In this document: one piece after another, positions 24,258-36,619 of the stretch
Layout of the letters: each line of letters starts with the position of its first letter
How positions within the stretch are numbered: position 1 is the stretch's first letter
Source: Candidatus Rhodoferax mariagerensis
GTDB taxonomy: Bacteria > Pseudomonadota > Gammaproteobacteria > Burkholderiales > Burkholderiaceae_C
Assembly (NCBI GenBank): GCA_016719055.1
Contig: JADKAW010000015.1
Coordinates: 62,001 to 126,000 of the forward strand
Direction: 5' to 3'
Length of the DNA stretch: 64,000 nt
Made by a program: the position numbers and the translations under genes
The notes under the pieces: generated by a model
Told to the model about the DNA's origin: nothing
The model's input: the letters and a program-made list of their open reading frames with translations, nothing else
Databases searched by the model: none

Positions 24258-27017
24258 CAACACTTTCAGCACATTTTGCAGGCGGCGCGACTGGCTGGTC
24301 TCAAACACGCTGGCGAGGACGGCCGCCGTGTCCTGACCCCAGGTTTGCGCCGGTGGTGGGTCATTGCGGCGCGTGAGCAGCTGCAGCTGCAGCATACGCC
24401 GGTCGCTCAGGTAGTCGGCTGGTGTCGGCACTTCGGCGGCCATTTCCAGCCGCAGCAATGCGGTGCTTGCGGTGTCGGCAGACGGCTGGCCCAATGCTTT
24501 GGCCCAGGCGCTGCGCATGGCCGTGTTGACGCGGTTGCCCAGGTCCTGCACGCTGGGCAGCTGGGCAGCATCTCGCTGCTCCCAGGCCTGTAGCAAATGG
24601 GTCAATGCCTCACCATGCGCCTGCGCCGACAGTTTGCGCAGCGCAAACTGGGCTTGCTCCAGGGCGTCACGCTGGGCCCTGAAGGCGGCGTCACCCAGGC
24701 GAGGGGCATCAAAGCGCTCGCCCATCGGTGCCCCATCCGGACGCGCATCACGGCGGGGTCCGCGCTCGTCGGGACGGCCCGCGCCACGCCCGGCATCACG
24801 CCCACCGTCGCGCCCGCCGGCATCGCGGCCCGGGCTGCGGGGTCCGTCTTTGCGGTCACCAAACTTGCCACCACGCCCAGGCATGGCCGGCTCTTCTTTT
24901 TTCATGCCAGGGCGGTCATCACCGCGCATGGCCACCACCGGTTTGCGCGGTGCAGCCAGTTTCGCGCTGTCTGCAGCGGGCTCTGCAGCGGCCTCGGCAC
25001 CAGCGTCGGCAGGCGCATCAGTTGCTGCGTTATCAAGAGCGCCTGGCGCAGCACTGGTCTGGGCTAGAAGCTCTTTTTCATCAGATTTTTCAGCCACGGC
25101 AGCCACTGCGGCCTGGGCCTGGGCCTGGCCATGCAAGGCGGCCTCCAGAACAGCCATGGCAGCGCGGATGGCCTGGCCATCCCCTGACGCATTGGCCGCC
25201 TGCAAGGCCTTGGATGCGTCAAGCACGATGCGATCCCGCTCACCCAGGGCACTTTGTGCCTTTTCGCGCTCAAGCGTTTTGCGATTGAAGGCGTCATCAA
25301 TGGGCTTGCGAAAAGCGTCCCACAATTTTTGCTCGTGACGTCGGTCCACTGGCACCCGGTGCACCTCGGCCTGCCAGCGCTGTTGCAAAGCCTTGACGGC
25401 ATCAATACGCAGCATCGGCTCAGCGCCGAGCGCCTTGGCCTCGTCAATCATGGCGTGGCGTGCGGCCAGGCTGAGCTTTTGCAGGGCTTCCAGCGGCGCG
25501 GCGGCCTCGTCAATAGCAGCTTTCCAGAGCGGCTGCAATTCTGCGTAGAGTTTTTCACCGACATGGCCCGACTCGCGCCAGCGGTCGCCAAACTGGTGCA
25601 GCAAGCGGTTAAAGCCCTTCCAGTCGTCGTCCAGCGCGGTGCGGTTGTCAACGGCCCAGGCCTTGACTTCTTCGATCAGGGTCAAGCGCTGGGCGCGGTG
25701 CTCAGCCGTCTCGGTCTTGAGTTTTTCAAGCCAGGTCTCTACCACCTTGTGCGCCTCGTTGCAGGCGTCGTCAAAACGCTTCCAAAGGCCGTGGTTGGGC
25801 ACACCGCCCTGATCCGTCAGCTTCCACTGTTCACGCAGGGTGCGCAGGGTTTCCTGCATCTTGCGCCCGCCAATGACCTGGCCTTCGGGCCGGTTCAGCA
25901 AGCCTTCGGCCTTGGCCACCAGTTCGTCGCGCAGCTGGTCGGCACGCCAGCGTTGCCAGCCTTCGAGTTCGCCGGCCGCAGCCAGCGCGCCGTGCGCCTG
26001 GTTTTCAAGTTTGTCATCAATCACACGGCCAAATTCTTTCAGCGCGTTGCGCAAGGCATTGGCCGCACCGGCACTGGCCTTGCCATGGCCTTGTGCCACT
26101 TCTTGCTCTAATTTCAAGAGCACTTCTTGCACAATGGACGTAGCCCGGGCCTTGATTTCAGGGTCAATTTTTGGTTTGGCGGGCTTGGGCGTGCTTTCCA
26201 GCGGCAAACCCCGCGCCGCGCGCAACTCATCCGCCCACACCGGCACATTGGGCAAGGCGGCGTTCACATCTTCGGCTGCCAGCATGGCCAGCATTAACGC
26301 GTCCTGAAAAGCGTCCCACACCAGACCCAGTTGCGCCTGCGAGGCCTGCAACTGTGGCGGAAATTTGATGTCAACGCTGGGCCAGTTGGCATCACCGGTC
26401 AGGGCACCGGCCTCAGTTTGCCAGCTAACCACGTCGGCACTCAGGGCTTCTTGCACCGCCTGGGCATCACGCCAGGGTTTGGTCGACAGCACTTCGATGC
26501 GCTGCGCCACCAGCACCGCCGCTTCGCGCTGCACCTGCACCCGGTGTTGCAGGTCTTCGATGGCACGCACACGTTCCACCAGCTTGACCTTGAGCTCGGC
26601 CAGCGGCTCTTTGCTCAGGGGCGCACCCGCTTTGGCGGCGTCGCGTTGCCAGGCCAGCGCGTCGGCCAGGTTCAGCTTGGGCAGGGCCAGCAGCGCTTGC
26701 GCCTTGTCGGCCCACTCCTGGGCCATGCCGGCTTGCGCCTTGCTGCGCTTGATGTCATCGAGCTTTTCGCGCAGCAGTTTCGCCGCACCCTTGTCCTTGC
26801 CGCTGAGCTCTTTGAACACCTGCTGCATCTGCTCAGGTGTCGGGTTGCTGCCAAGCCAGTCGCGAATGCAGGCCATGCGCTCGCCCGATGTCTGTGCCGA
26901 AAACGCGCCATGGGTCAGGGCGTCGAGCGGATGCGCGTCCTGGGTTTTGGCTGGCGCAGCAGGAGCGTCAGGGGTTGGGGTTGCTTTGTTGTTGGTAGAA
27001 AAAGAAAACATCGACAT
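24246..27017 (-). CDS. DUF349 repeat protein
   Basis: A 923-residue cytoplasmic protein made largely of DUF349 helical repeats, for example WKAAIDEAAAPLEALQKLS and LWDAFRKPIDDAFNRK. A disordered Arg/Gly/Asp-rich stretch lies around 720-800 (GRDAGGRDGGRDAGRGAGR), then a helical tail. DUF349 proteins are of unknown role; some have been linked to surface phenotypes or to nucleic-acid binding, which the RG-rich part could support. ATG at 27017 (MSMFSFSTNN) is preferred; the frame is open further to 27167 but without resemblance. Its 3' end overlaps lpxH. Confidence 0.85.
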   Translation of the reverse strand: MSMFSFSTNNKATPTPDAPAAPAKTQDAHPLDALTHGAFSAQTSGERMACIRDWLGSNPTPEQMQQVFKELSGKDKGAAKLLREKLDDIKRSKAQAGMAQEWADKAQALLALPKLNLADALAWQRDAAKAGAPLSKEPLAELKVKLVERVRAIEDLQHRVQVQREAAVLVAQRIEVLSTKPWRDAQAVQEALSADVVSWQTEAGALTGDANWPSVDIKFPPQLQASQAQLGLVWDAFQDALMLAMLAAEDVNAALPNVPVWADELRAARGLPLESTPKPAKPKIDPEIKARATSIVQEVLLKLEQEVAQGHGKASAGAANALRNALKEFGRVIDDKLENQAHGALAAAGELEGWQRWRADQLRDELVAKAEGLLNRPEGQVIGGRKMQETLRTLREQWKLTDQGGVPNHGLWKRFDDACNEAHKVVETWLEKLKTETAEHRAQRLTLIEEVKAWAVDNRTALDDDWKGFNRLLHQFGDRWRESGHVGEKLYAELQPLWKAAIDEAAAPLEALQKLSLAARHAMIDEAKALGAEPMLRIDAVKALQQRWQAEVHRVPVDRRHEQKLWDAFRKPIDDAFNRKTLEREKAQSALGERDRIVLDASKALQAANASGDGQAIRAAMAVLEAALHGQAQAQAAVAAVAEKSDEKELLAQTSAAPGALDNAATDAPADAGAEAAAEPAADSAKLAAPRKPVVAMRGDDRPGMKKEEPAMPGRGGKFGDRKDGPRSPGRDAGGRDGGRDAGRGAGRPDERGPRRDARPDGAPMGERFDAPRLGDAAFRAQRDALEQAQFALRKLSAQAHGEALTHLLQAWEQRDAAQLPSVQDLGNRVNTAMRSAWAKALGQPSADTASTALLRLEMAAEVPTPADYLSDRRMLQLQLLTRRNDPPPAQTWGQDTAAVLASVFETSQSRRLQNVLKVLLKP

Positions 27018-27189
27018 CGCACACACACAATAAAAATTACCCACTGAACCGCAGCGGGGACAAACGCGTATTTTCGCCGGGTTTTCAGCAGGCGCTGAAA
27101 AACATTTGTCCGGCGGCTGCGATTCAAAGTGATGTGGCAACGTAGAAAACCAAAGATTCACGACCAATCAAGTGGGGTGGCTCAAACCC

Positions 27190-27323
27190 GGCCCGGTGAT
27201 TGGGCCATGTGCATGCGGTTTTGGGGTGAAATCACACGCGAGATAGGCCGTGCGGTGGGCCAGCGCTGCTTGTCGCGCGCCTTTCACCCCAAAGCCCGGT
27301 CACATGACCCAATCACCGGGCCT
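27190..27323. repeat. Long imperfect palindrome, 42-base arms
   Basis: Left arm 27190-27231 and right arm 27282-27323 pair over two blocks. The outer 23 positions (ggcccggtgattgggccatg, then tg) agree at 22. The inner 12 (tttggggtgaaa) match perfectly, and a mismatched bubble separates the blocks. The loop is 50 bases. It lies between the DUF349 and DUF748 genes, both on the minus strand. Confidence 0.8.
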
Positions 27324-27385
27324 GACACCGTCACCCAATCAACCCATTTGAGAAGACACCTGTCAGCTTGTCAACAGCTCACACA

Positions 27386-27473
27386 ATCAGTCGGGTGATA
27401 CGCTTTGCGTAGGTCAAGGAGGAGACCGCGTAGCGGTCGGGGGACACGAAGCAAAGCGTATCGCCCGGCTGAT
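27386..27473. repeat. Second long palindrome with nested hairpin
   Basis: Arms 27386-27408 and 27451-27473 match at 21 of 23 positions, the two mismatches being G-U compatible. Inside the loop, gaccgc-gta-gcggtc (27424-27438) forms its own perfect hairpin. The nested plan is like REP/BIME-type elements. It stands 60 bases from the palindrome at 27190-27323. Confidence 0.8.
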
Positions 27474-27651
27474 TGCCACCACCCGTGCGCGGCCTGCCCA
27501 GGCTCCATGACCGCCTGCGTGCCAGGTGGGTCTCATTCGAGAGAAGTCCACATCATATTGAATCAAACCCTTTTCCGGCTTCCAAAGCCCCCCCGCCAAC
27601 AGCCTGAGCGCTGCCCTGCAGTGCCGCCCAACTGACCAGGCTGATGACCGT

Positions 27652-31620
<3,969 letters not shown>

Positions 31621-31706
31621 GGATTTTGCTGGATGAAGCAGGCTTGACACCCTCAACAGCCGCATTTAATTCATATTTATTAGAATAACAAATTCATTTG
31701 ATATGG

Positions 31707-31736
31707 TTGACTTGGCATAAATAACCCACCTAGAAT
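31707..31736 (+). promoter_or_regulatory. Sigma70-type promoter for the lytic transglycosylase gene
   Basis: ttgact (31707-31712), an 18-base spacer, and tagaat (31731-31736). It would give a leader of about 180 bases before the ATG at 31923. It lies in the divergent region with the DUF748 gene. Confidence 0.5.
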
Positions 31737-31922
31737 CCGCAAACCTTGACACCATCAAGGTAAAACCCACCCCGCTGCCAATCCGGCAACATCAAATTTC
31801 TGCATCACCACTGAAAGGAAACCGCAGGATATTGATAGCGTAACAACCCAGGCGAGGCCCAGAGCGTGCTGTAGCGAATCCCGCCGCAGCGCACCCAGTC
31901 CCCCGAGCAAGAAGGAGAAGCT

Positions 31923-32723
31923 ATGTCAGCATCAAAGACAATGATTACCAGCCTGCGCCGCATCACTGCGGTTCTTACCAAAGGCTTTTTTGAAGTCACG
32001 CACAACAGTTTTGCCCTGATCGGCATCGCTGTTTTATTTGCCGCCATTGCCTTGGTGGCCCGTCCCGAGTTACGCCAGGTCGGCGAAATCAAACTGTTCA
32101 GTTGGTTGCAAGAACGCCAGTTCGAGGTGACGGGTCTGGTCAGTGACCTGGTGGCCAGCGACCGCGCCACCGCGGCTGACCCCAAGGAACTGCCCAAACA
32201 GCAGGCCGCCGTGGCACTCTGGCTGAGCAAAAAATACCGGGTTGCACCGGAGCCCATCAGTGCGCTGGTGACTGAAGCCTATGACGTGGGCCAGCGGGCC
32301 AAGCTTGACCCCACGCTGATTCTGGCGGTGATGGCGATTGAATCGGGCTTTAACCCGTTTGCGCAAAGCCCGGTCGGTGCCCAGGGTCTGATGCAGGTCA
32401 TGACCCGGATTCACAGCGACAAGTACCAGAGTTTTGGCGGCACCTTTGCAGCGTTTGACCCGCTGGCCAACCTGCGCGTGGGCACCAAAGTGCTGCAGGA
32501 CTGCATTCGTATGGCGGGCTCCATCGAAGGTGGCCTGAAAAGTTATGTAGGCGCTGCCAACGACGAGGGCGACAACGGCTACACCGCCAAAGTGCTGGCC
32601 GAGCACGCCAAGCTCCTTCAAGTCGCTCAGGGCCGCCAGGTACCGTTCAACTCGCCCAATGCACCCGCACCGGCGGTGACTGCCGAAGTTGTCGCGCTGG
32701 CTGAGCCTTCGCCGTTGCAATAA
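31923..32723 (+). CDS. Membrane-anchored lytic transglycosylase (SLT domain)
   Basis: Cleaves the glycan strand of peptidoglycan, producing 1,6-anhydro ends. 266 residues. A hydrophobic N-terminal segment (FALIGIAVLFAAIALVA, about 30-46) anchors it in the inner membrane. The catalytic SLT fold lies at about 115-230: ILAVMAIESGFNPFAQSPVG carries the catalytic glutamate in AIESGFNP, and AQGLMQVM follows. The tail is Ala/Pro-rich. A strong aaggaga ribosome site precedes the ATG. The next element is the ZTP leader of glyA. Confidence 0.9.
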   Translation: MSASKTMITSLRRITAVLTKGFFEVTHNSFALIGIAVLFAAIALVARPELRQVGEIKLFSWLQERQFEVTGLVSDLVASDRATAADPKELPKQQAAVALWLSKKYRVAPEPISALVTEAYDVGQRAKLDPTLILAVMAIESGFNPFAQSPVGAQGLMQVMTRIHSDKYQSFGGTFAAFDPLANLRVGTKVLQDCIRMAGSIEGGLKSYVGAANDEGDNGYTAKVLAEHAKLLQVAQGRQVPFNSPNAPAPAVTAEVVALAEPSPLQ

Positions 32724-32740
32724 CCAGTCAGCTAAAATCC

Positions 32741-32870
32741 GCCGGCACGCAACTGGCGATAGGCACCTTTCCCCCGATGGGGGCAGGCTGCTGACGTGGA
32801 AATACCACAGGGGAGCGTGCCGCATGTTCTGTTTCAGAGCCGGCGTTTAGCCGTTCGCCTGGGCAGCCCT
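32741..32870 (+). promoter_or_regulatory. ZTP (pfl) riboswitch upstream of glyA
   Basis: P1 arms ggcacgc (32744-32750) and gcgtgcc (32815-32821). Directly inside P1 is aactggcgata, the conserved 5' strand of the pseudoknot. After the linker, gccgttcgcctgggcagcc contains the CCGxxCGCCTGGGCA block that is the strongest mark of the pfl RNA. ZTP riboswitches sense folate shortage through Z nucleotides and turn on one-carbon genes. The position 48 bases before glyA, a one-carbon enzyme, fits. A taaaat -10-like sequence precedes it (32733-32738). Confidence 0.8.
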
Positions 32871-32917
32871 GGTTTCATACCCCATGACTCACAGGCCCAT
32901 TGTCTTGAAGGACTGCC

Positions 32918-34162
32918 ATGTTCAACCGAAATATCCTGATCGAGCAAACTGACCCCGAGCTGTTTGCTGCCATTCAATCTGAAAACGCCCGCCAAGAGCA
33001 CCATATCGAGCTGATTGCCAGCGAAAACTACGCCTCGCCTGCCGTCATGGCCGCGCAGGGCACGCAGTTGACCAACAAATACGCCGAAGGTTATCCGGGC
33101 AAGCGTTATTACGGTGGCTGCGAGTTTGTTGACATCGCCGAGCAGTTGGCGCTGGACCGCGTCAAACAGATTTTTGGCGCAGAAGCCGCCAATGTGCAGC
33201 CGCATTGTGGTGCTTCGGCCAACGAGGCGGTATTTCTGGCGTTCTTGAAGCCCGGCGACACCATCATGGGCATGAGCCTGGCCGAAGGTGGCCACCTGAC
33301 CCACGGCATGGCGCTGAACATGAGTGGCAAATGGTTCAACGTGGTGAGTTATGGCCTGGATGCCAATGAGGCCATCGACTATGACGCGATGGAGCGCAAA
33401 GCCCATGAACACAAGCCAAAACTAATCATCGCCGGTGCCAGCGCTTACTCTCTAGCTATAAATTTTGAACGTTTTGCCAAGGTGGCCAAAGATGTCGGCG
33501 CGATCTTCATGGTGGATATGGCGCACTATGCCGGGCTGATAGCTGCTGGCGTTTACCCCAACCCGGTGCCGCACGCCGATGTGGTGACCAGCACCACGCA
33601 CAAGAGCCTGCGCGGCCCGCGTGGTGGCATCATTTTGATGAAAGCTCAGCACGAGAAAGCCATCAACAGCGCCATCTTCCCCGGCCTGCAAGGTGGCCCG
33701 CTGATGCATGTGATTGCCGCCAAGGCGGTGGCGTTCAAGGAAGCTCTGCAACCCGAGTTCAAGTTGTACCAGCAGCAGGTGCTGACCAACGCTCGCGTGG
33801 TGGCTGAAACGCTGACTGCACGTGGCCTGCGCATTGTGAGTGGTCGCACCGAAAGCCATGTGATGCTGGTGGACCTTCGCGCCAAGGGCATCACGGGCAA
33901 GGAAGCCGAGGCCGTGCTGGGCAGTGCCCACATGACCATCAACAAGAATGCCATCCCCAATGACCCGGAAAAACCCATGGTCACCAGCGGCGTGCGCATC
34001 GGCACCCCGGCCATGACCACCCGTGGTTTCAAGGACGAAGAAGCCCGCCTGACCGCCAACCTGGTGGCCGACGTGCTCGACAACCCGCGTGACCCGGCCA
34101 ACATCGAAGCCGTGCGCGACAAGGTCAATGCATTAACGGCACGGTTTCCCGTTTATGGCTGA
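32918..34162 (+). CDS. glyA: Serine hydroxymethyltransferase
   Basis: PLP enzyme interconverting serine and glycine while charging tetrahydrofolate with a one-carbon unit. 414 residues, standard. Motifs: HIELIASENYASPAV, YAEGYPGKRYYGGC, MVDMAHYAGLIAAGVYP, and TSTTHKSLRGPRGG with the PLP-binding lysine. The ZTP riboswitch upstream should raise expression when folates are low. nrdR follows 5 bases after the stop, so the two are in one operon, a common pairing in betaproteobacteria. Confidence 0.97.
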   Translation: MFNRNILIEQTDPELFAAIQSENARQEHHIELIASENYASPAVMAAQGTQLTNKYAEGYPGKRYYGGCEFVDIAEQLALDRVKQIFGAEAANVQPHCGASANEAVFLAFLKPGDTIMGMSLAEGGHLTHGMALNMSGKWFNVVSYGLDANEAIDYDAMERKAHEHKPKLIIAGASAYSLAINFERFAKVAKDVGAIFMVDMAHYAGLIAAGVYPNPVPHADVVTSTTHKSLRGPRGGIILMKAQHEKAINSAIFPGLQGGPLMHVIAAKAVAFKEALQPEFKLYQQQVLTNARVVAETLTARGLRIVSGRTESHVMLVDLRAKGITGKEAEAVLGSAHMTINKNAIPNDPEKPMVTSGVRIGTPAMTTRGFKDEEARLTANLVADVLDNPRDPANIEAVRDKVNALTARFPVYG

Positions 34163-34167
34163 ATAAG

Positions 34168-34617
34168 ATGAAATGCCCCTTCTGCAGTCATCCCGACACC
34201 CAGGTGGTGGAAACGCGGGTGGCGGAAGACGGGGGCTATATCCGCCGCCGGCGCCGCTGCGCCTCCTGCGACAAGCGCTTTACCACCTACGAGCGCCCCG
34301 AAGTCAGCATTCCGGCCATCGTGAAAAAAGACGGACGTCGCATCGAATACGAACGCGCCAAGTTGCTGGCCTCGATGAAGCTGGCCTTGCGCAAACGCCC
34401 GGTGAGCACCGAACAGGTCGATGGCGCGGTGGAGCGTATCGAAGAAAAGCTGTTGAATCTGGCCCTGCGCGAGGTGTTGTCCACCCGCATTGGCGAACTG
34501 GTCATGTATGAGTTGAAAAAGCTCGACAAGGTCGCCTATGTGCGCTTCGCCAGTGTCTACCGCAGTTTTGAAGACATTGACGAGTTCAGAACACTGGTGG
34601 AAGAGGTAGGGCGCTAA
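34168..34617 (+). CDS. nrdR: Transcriptional repressor NrdR
   Basis: Represses ribonucleotide reductase operons by binding NrdR boxes when dATP/ATP levels change. 149 residues. The zinc ribbon is MKCPFCSHPDTQVVETR with CASCDKRFTTYERP, followed by an ATP-cone domain (IVKKDGRRIEYERAKL; RPVSTEQVDGAVERIEEKL). Co-transcription with glyA links one-carbon supply (for thymidylate) with deoxynucleotide supply. It ends 7 bases before the convergent recD stop. Confidence 0.97.
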   Translation: MKCPFCSHPDTQVVETRVAEDGGYIRRRRRCASCDKRFTTYERPEVSIPAIVKKDGRRIEYERAKLLASMKLALRKRPVSTEQVDGAVERIEEKLLNLALREVLSTRIGELVMYELKKLDKVAYVRFASVYRSFEDIDEFRTLVEEVGR

Positions 34618-34624
34618 CCCCCGC

Positions 34625-36619
34625 TCATACCGCCGCCAACCCGCCGCTACGCAGAATTTTCCGATCCACAGCCTGACGCAAGACGCCGGCCTGCGGCAGT
34701 ACCAATGTCAGTTGCTGTTTGGCCCGGGTGATGCCGGTGTAAAGCAACTCACGCGTCAGCACCGGTGCCATTTTGTCGGGCAACACCAGCGCCACATGAT
34801 CAAACTCCGAGCCCTGTGATTTATGCACCGTCATGGCAAACACAGTCTCGACCGCATCCAGACGACTGGGCAACACCCAGCGTACACCAGCACTGCCCGG
34901 CAAGCTGGCATCCGCAAAGGCCACTCGCAAACCCGAGGCAGTGGGCAAGCACAGGCCCACGTCGCCATTCATGAGTTTGAGGTTGTAGTCATTGCGTGTG
35001 ACCATCACCGGGCGGCCCGCGTACCAACCCTGGGTGGTAAAACCCAGCGCGCGTGCAATGCTGGCGTTCAACGCCAGCACGCCCCAGGGGCCTTCGCGCA
35101 GCGCGCACAACACCTGAAACTGGCCCAGCGAGCGCAACAGCTGCAGCGCCTGCGCATCGTCGCAACTGACGGATAGACCCTGGCTCACCGGCACCACAGC
35201 AGAGGTGGCAATTGGTAACGCCCTATCCGGCAATGCCGTATCTTCTGACGCCTGGTCCAGTGACAGCTTGTCCGGCGATGCCAGGCTGGCTGCCGTCAGC
35301 GCCTGCAGGTCGCGGTGCCAGCCTTGCCAACCAGCGCGCACCAGCGTTGCCAAAGCCGTTCCCCAGCTGCCACCGCGAGCCAAGCGTGTCACACTGGCCA
35401 ACGGGCTGGCCTGCCATTCCGGGACTGCGATCGATAAATCGTGAACGCGCTGACGTGCACCGGCATTCACGGCACTGGCCCATTGGCCAATCTGGCTGTC
35501 TGCGGCAAACCTGTGGCTATGGCGCAGCATCACGGTTTGTTGCGCCAGCGCCGAGCCCGGGCCAGCCCAGGCGCGAATATCCTGCCCAGTGGTGGAATGC
35601 ACCCACAGCAAGGTTTCGGGGTCATAGTGGCCGGCAGCAGCCGTTTCGCACAGTTGCCCCATCACCGCGCCGGCCTCCACCGACGCCAGTTGGTCTTTGT
35701 CCCCCAGCAGAATCAGGCTGGCCGTCACGGGCACGGCCGCCAGCAGGCGCTCCATCAGCGCCAGATCGATCATTGAGGCCTCGTCCACCACCACCACGTC
35801 CAGCGCCAGTTCAGGTGCCGGCGTGGCCTGCACCGCAGCGCGCACCTGCAACAGCTTGTGCAAGGTTTGCGCTTGCGTTGGCAAATGCGCTTGCATCTGA
35901 ATGGGCAGCTGTTGCACGGCTCTGGCCACCGATTCGCCCAGCCGTGCTGCCGCCTTGCCGGTGGGCGCTGCCAGCGCCATGCGCAGCGGTTTGGCACCCG
36001 CACCTCCCAGCACCGGTGACAGTGCCTGCGACTGCAACAGCGCCAGCAAACGCACCACGGTGGTGGTTTTGCCCGTGCCCGGGCCACCGGTGATCAGGGT
36101 CAAGCGCCGCCGGGCCGCCAAAGCACAGGCCACCTTTTGCCAGTCTGGGCCAGTGTCGGGCGCGTGGCCCACCTCAGAAACCGCGCCAAACAGGGCATCG
36201 AGCGCGGTGGCCAGCGTGTCGGGGACTGGGCAGGGCTCGGCCAGGCGCGCCAGGATCGAGGCACGAATGACTTGCTCGGCCTGCCAGTTGCGCCGCAAAT
36301 ACAGGCGCTCAGCGTCCAGCACCAGCGGGCTGGAGCCGCCCTGGGTCCAGGGCAGCGTGGCGGCCGCGTGCGCCAGATCGTCGGGCAGCAACGGCTGCAG
36401 GGCGGGCTCCCAGCCCAGCGCCTGCACACCGCTTTGACGCAGCAGTTGCAAGTCAAGACAGGCGTGCCCGCGGCCAAACTGGTGGCTGACCAGCGCCGCC
36501 AGCCAGCCGTGGCGCGGGTCGGAACTGGCCTGGGCCTGCTGCAAAAAGCGGGCAAACGCCAGGTCCAGGGCGTTCAACGGCGTCGAGGCCGCGGCGGCTG
36601 TCAGGTCGGTGCCGGTCAT
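34625..36619 (-). CDS. recD: Exodeoxyribonuclease V subunit alpha
   Basis: The 5'-3' helicase of RecBCD, which unwinds and degrades double-strand ends for recombination. 664 residues. Walker A LITGGPGTGKTTTVVRLL (about residue 180), Walker B VVVDEASMIDLALMERLL, and C-terminal motifs VFAMTVHKSQGSEFDHVALV and LYTGITRAKQQLTLVLP typical of SF1B helicases. The ATG at 36619 overlaps the recB stop by 4 bases. It is the last gene of a recC-recB-recD operon. Confidence 0.94.
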   Translation of the reverse strand: MTGTDLTAAAASTPLNALDLAFARFLQQAQASSDPRHGWLAALVSHQFGRGHACLDLQLLRQSGVQALGWEPALQPLLPDDLAHAAATLPWTQGGSSPLVLDAERLYLRRNWQAEQVIRASILARLAEPCPVPDTLATALDALFGAVSEVGHAPDTGPDWQKVACALAARRRLTLITGGPGTGKTTTVVRLLALLQSQALSPVLGGAGAKPLRMALAAPTGKAAARLGESVARAVQQLPIQMQAHLPTQAQTLHKLLQVRAAVQATPAPELALDVVVVDEASMIDLALMERLLAAVPVTASLILLGDKDQLASVEAGAVMGQLCETAAAGHYDPETLLWVHSTTGQDIRAWAGPGSALAQQTVMLRHSHRFAADSQIGQWASAVNAGARQRVHDLSIAVPEWQASPLASVTRLARGGSWGTALATLVRAGWQGWHRDLQALTAASLASPDKLSLDQASEDTALPDRALPIATSAVVPVSQGLSVSCDDAQALQLLRSLGQFQVLCALREGPWGVLALNASIARALGFTTQGWYAGRPVMVTRNDYNLKLMNGDVGLCLPTASGLRVAFADASLPGSAGVRWVLPSRLDAVETVFAMTVHKSQGSEFDHVALVLPDKMAPVLTRELLYTGITRAKQQLTLVLPQAGVLRQAVDRKILRSGGLAAV

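Larger units (their letters stand above)
27018..27651. other. 634-bp intergenic region built around palindromes
   Basis: No coding frame here could be supported. The stretch contains the two palindromes described at 27190 and 27386 and the upstream region of the DUF349 gene (27018-27180). Any small RNA made here would be highly structured. No clear promoter could be chosen. Confidence 0.5.

Noticed and set aside
27405..27635. 76-codon plus frame across the second palindrome
   Set aside because: Arises from the palindrome sequence; no start context or motif.
33431..33475. Dispersed repeat inside glyA (gcgcttactctctagctata)
   Set aside because: The residues encoded (ASAYSLAINFERF) fall at conserved SHMT positions without added length, so there is no evidence of insertion.
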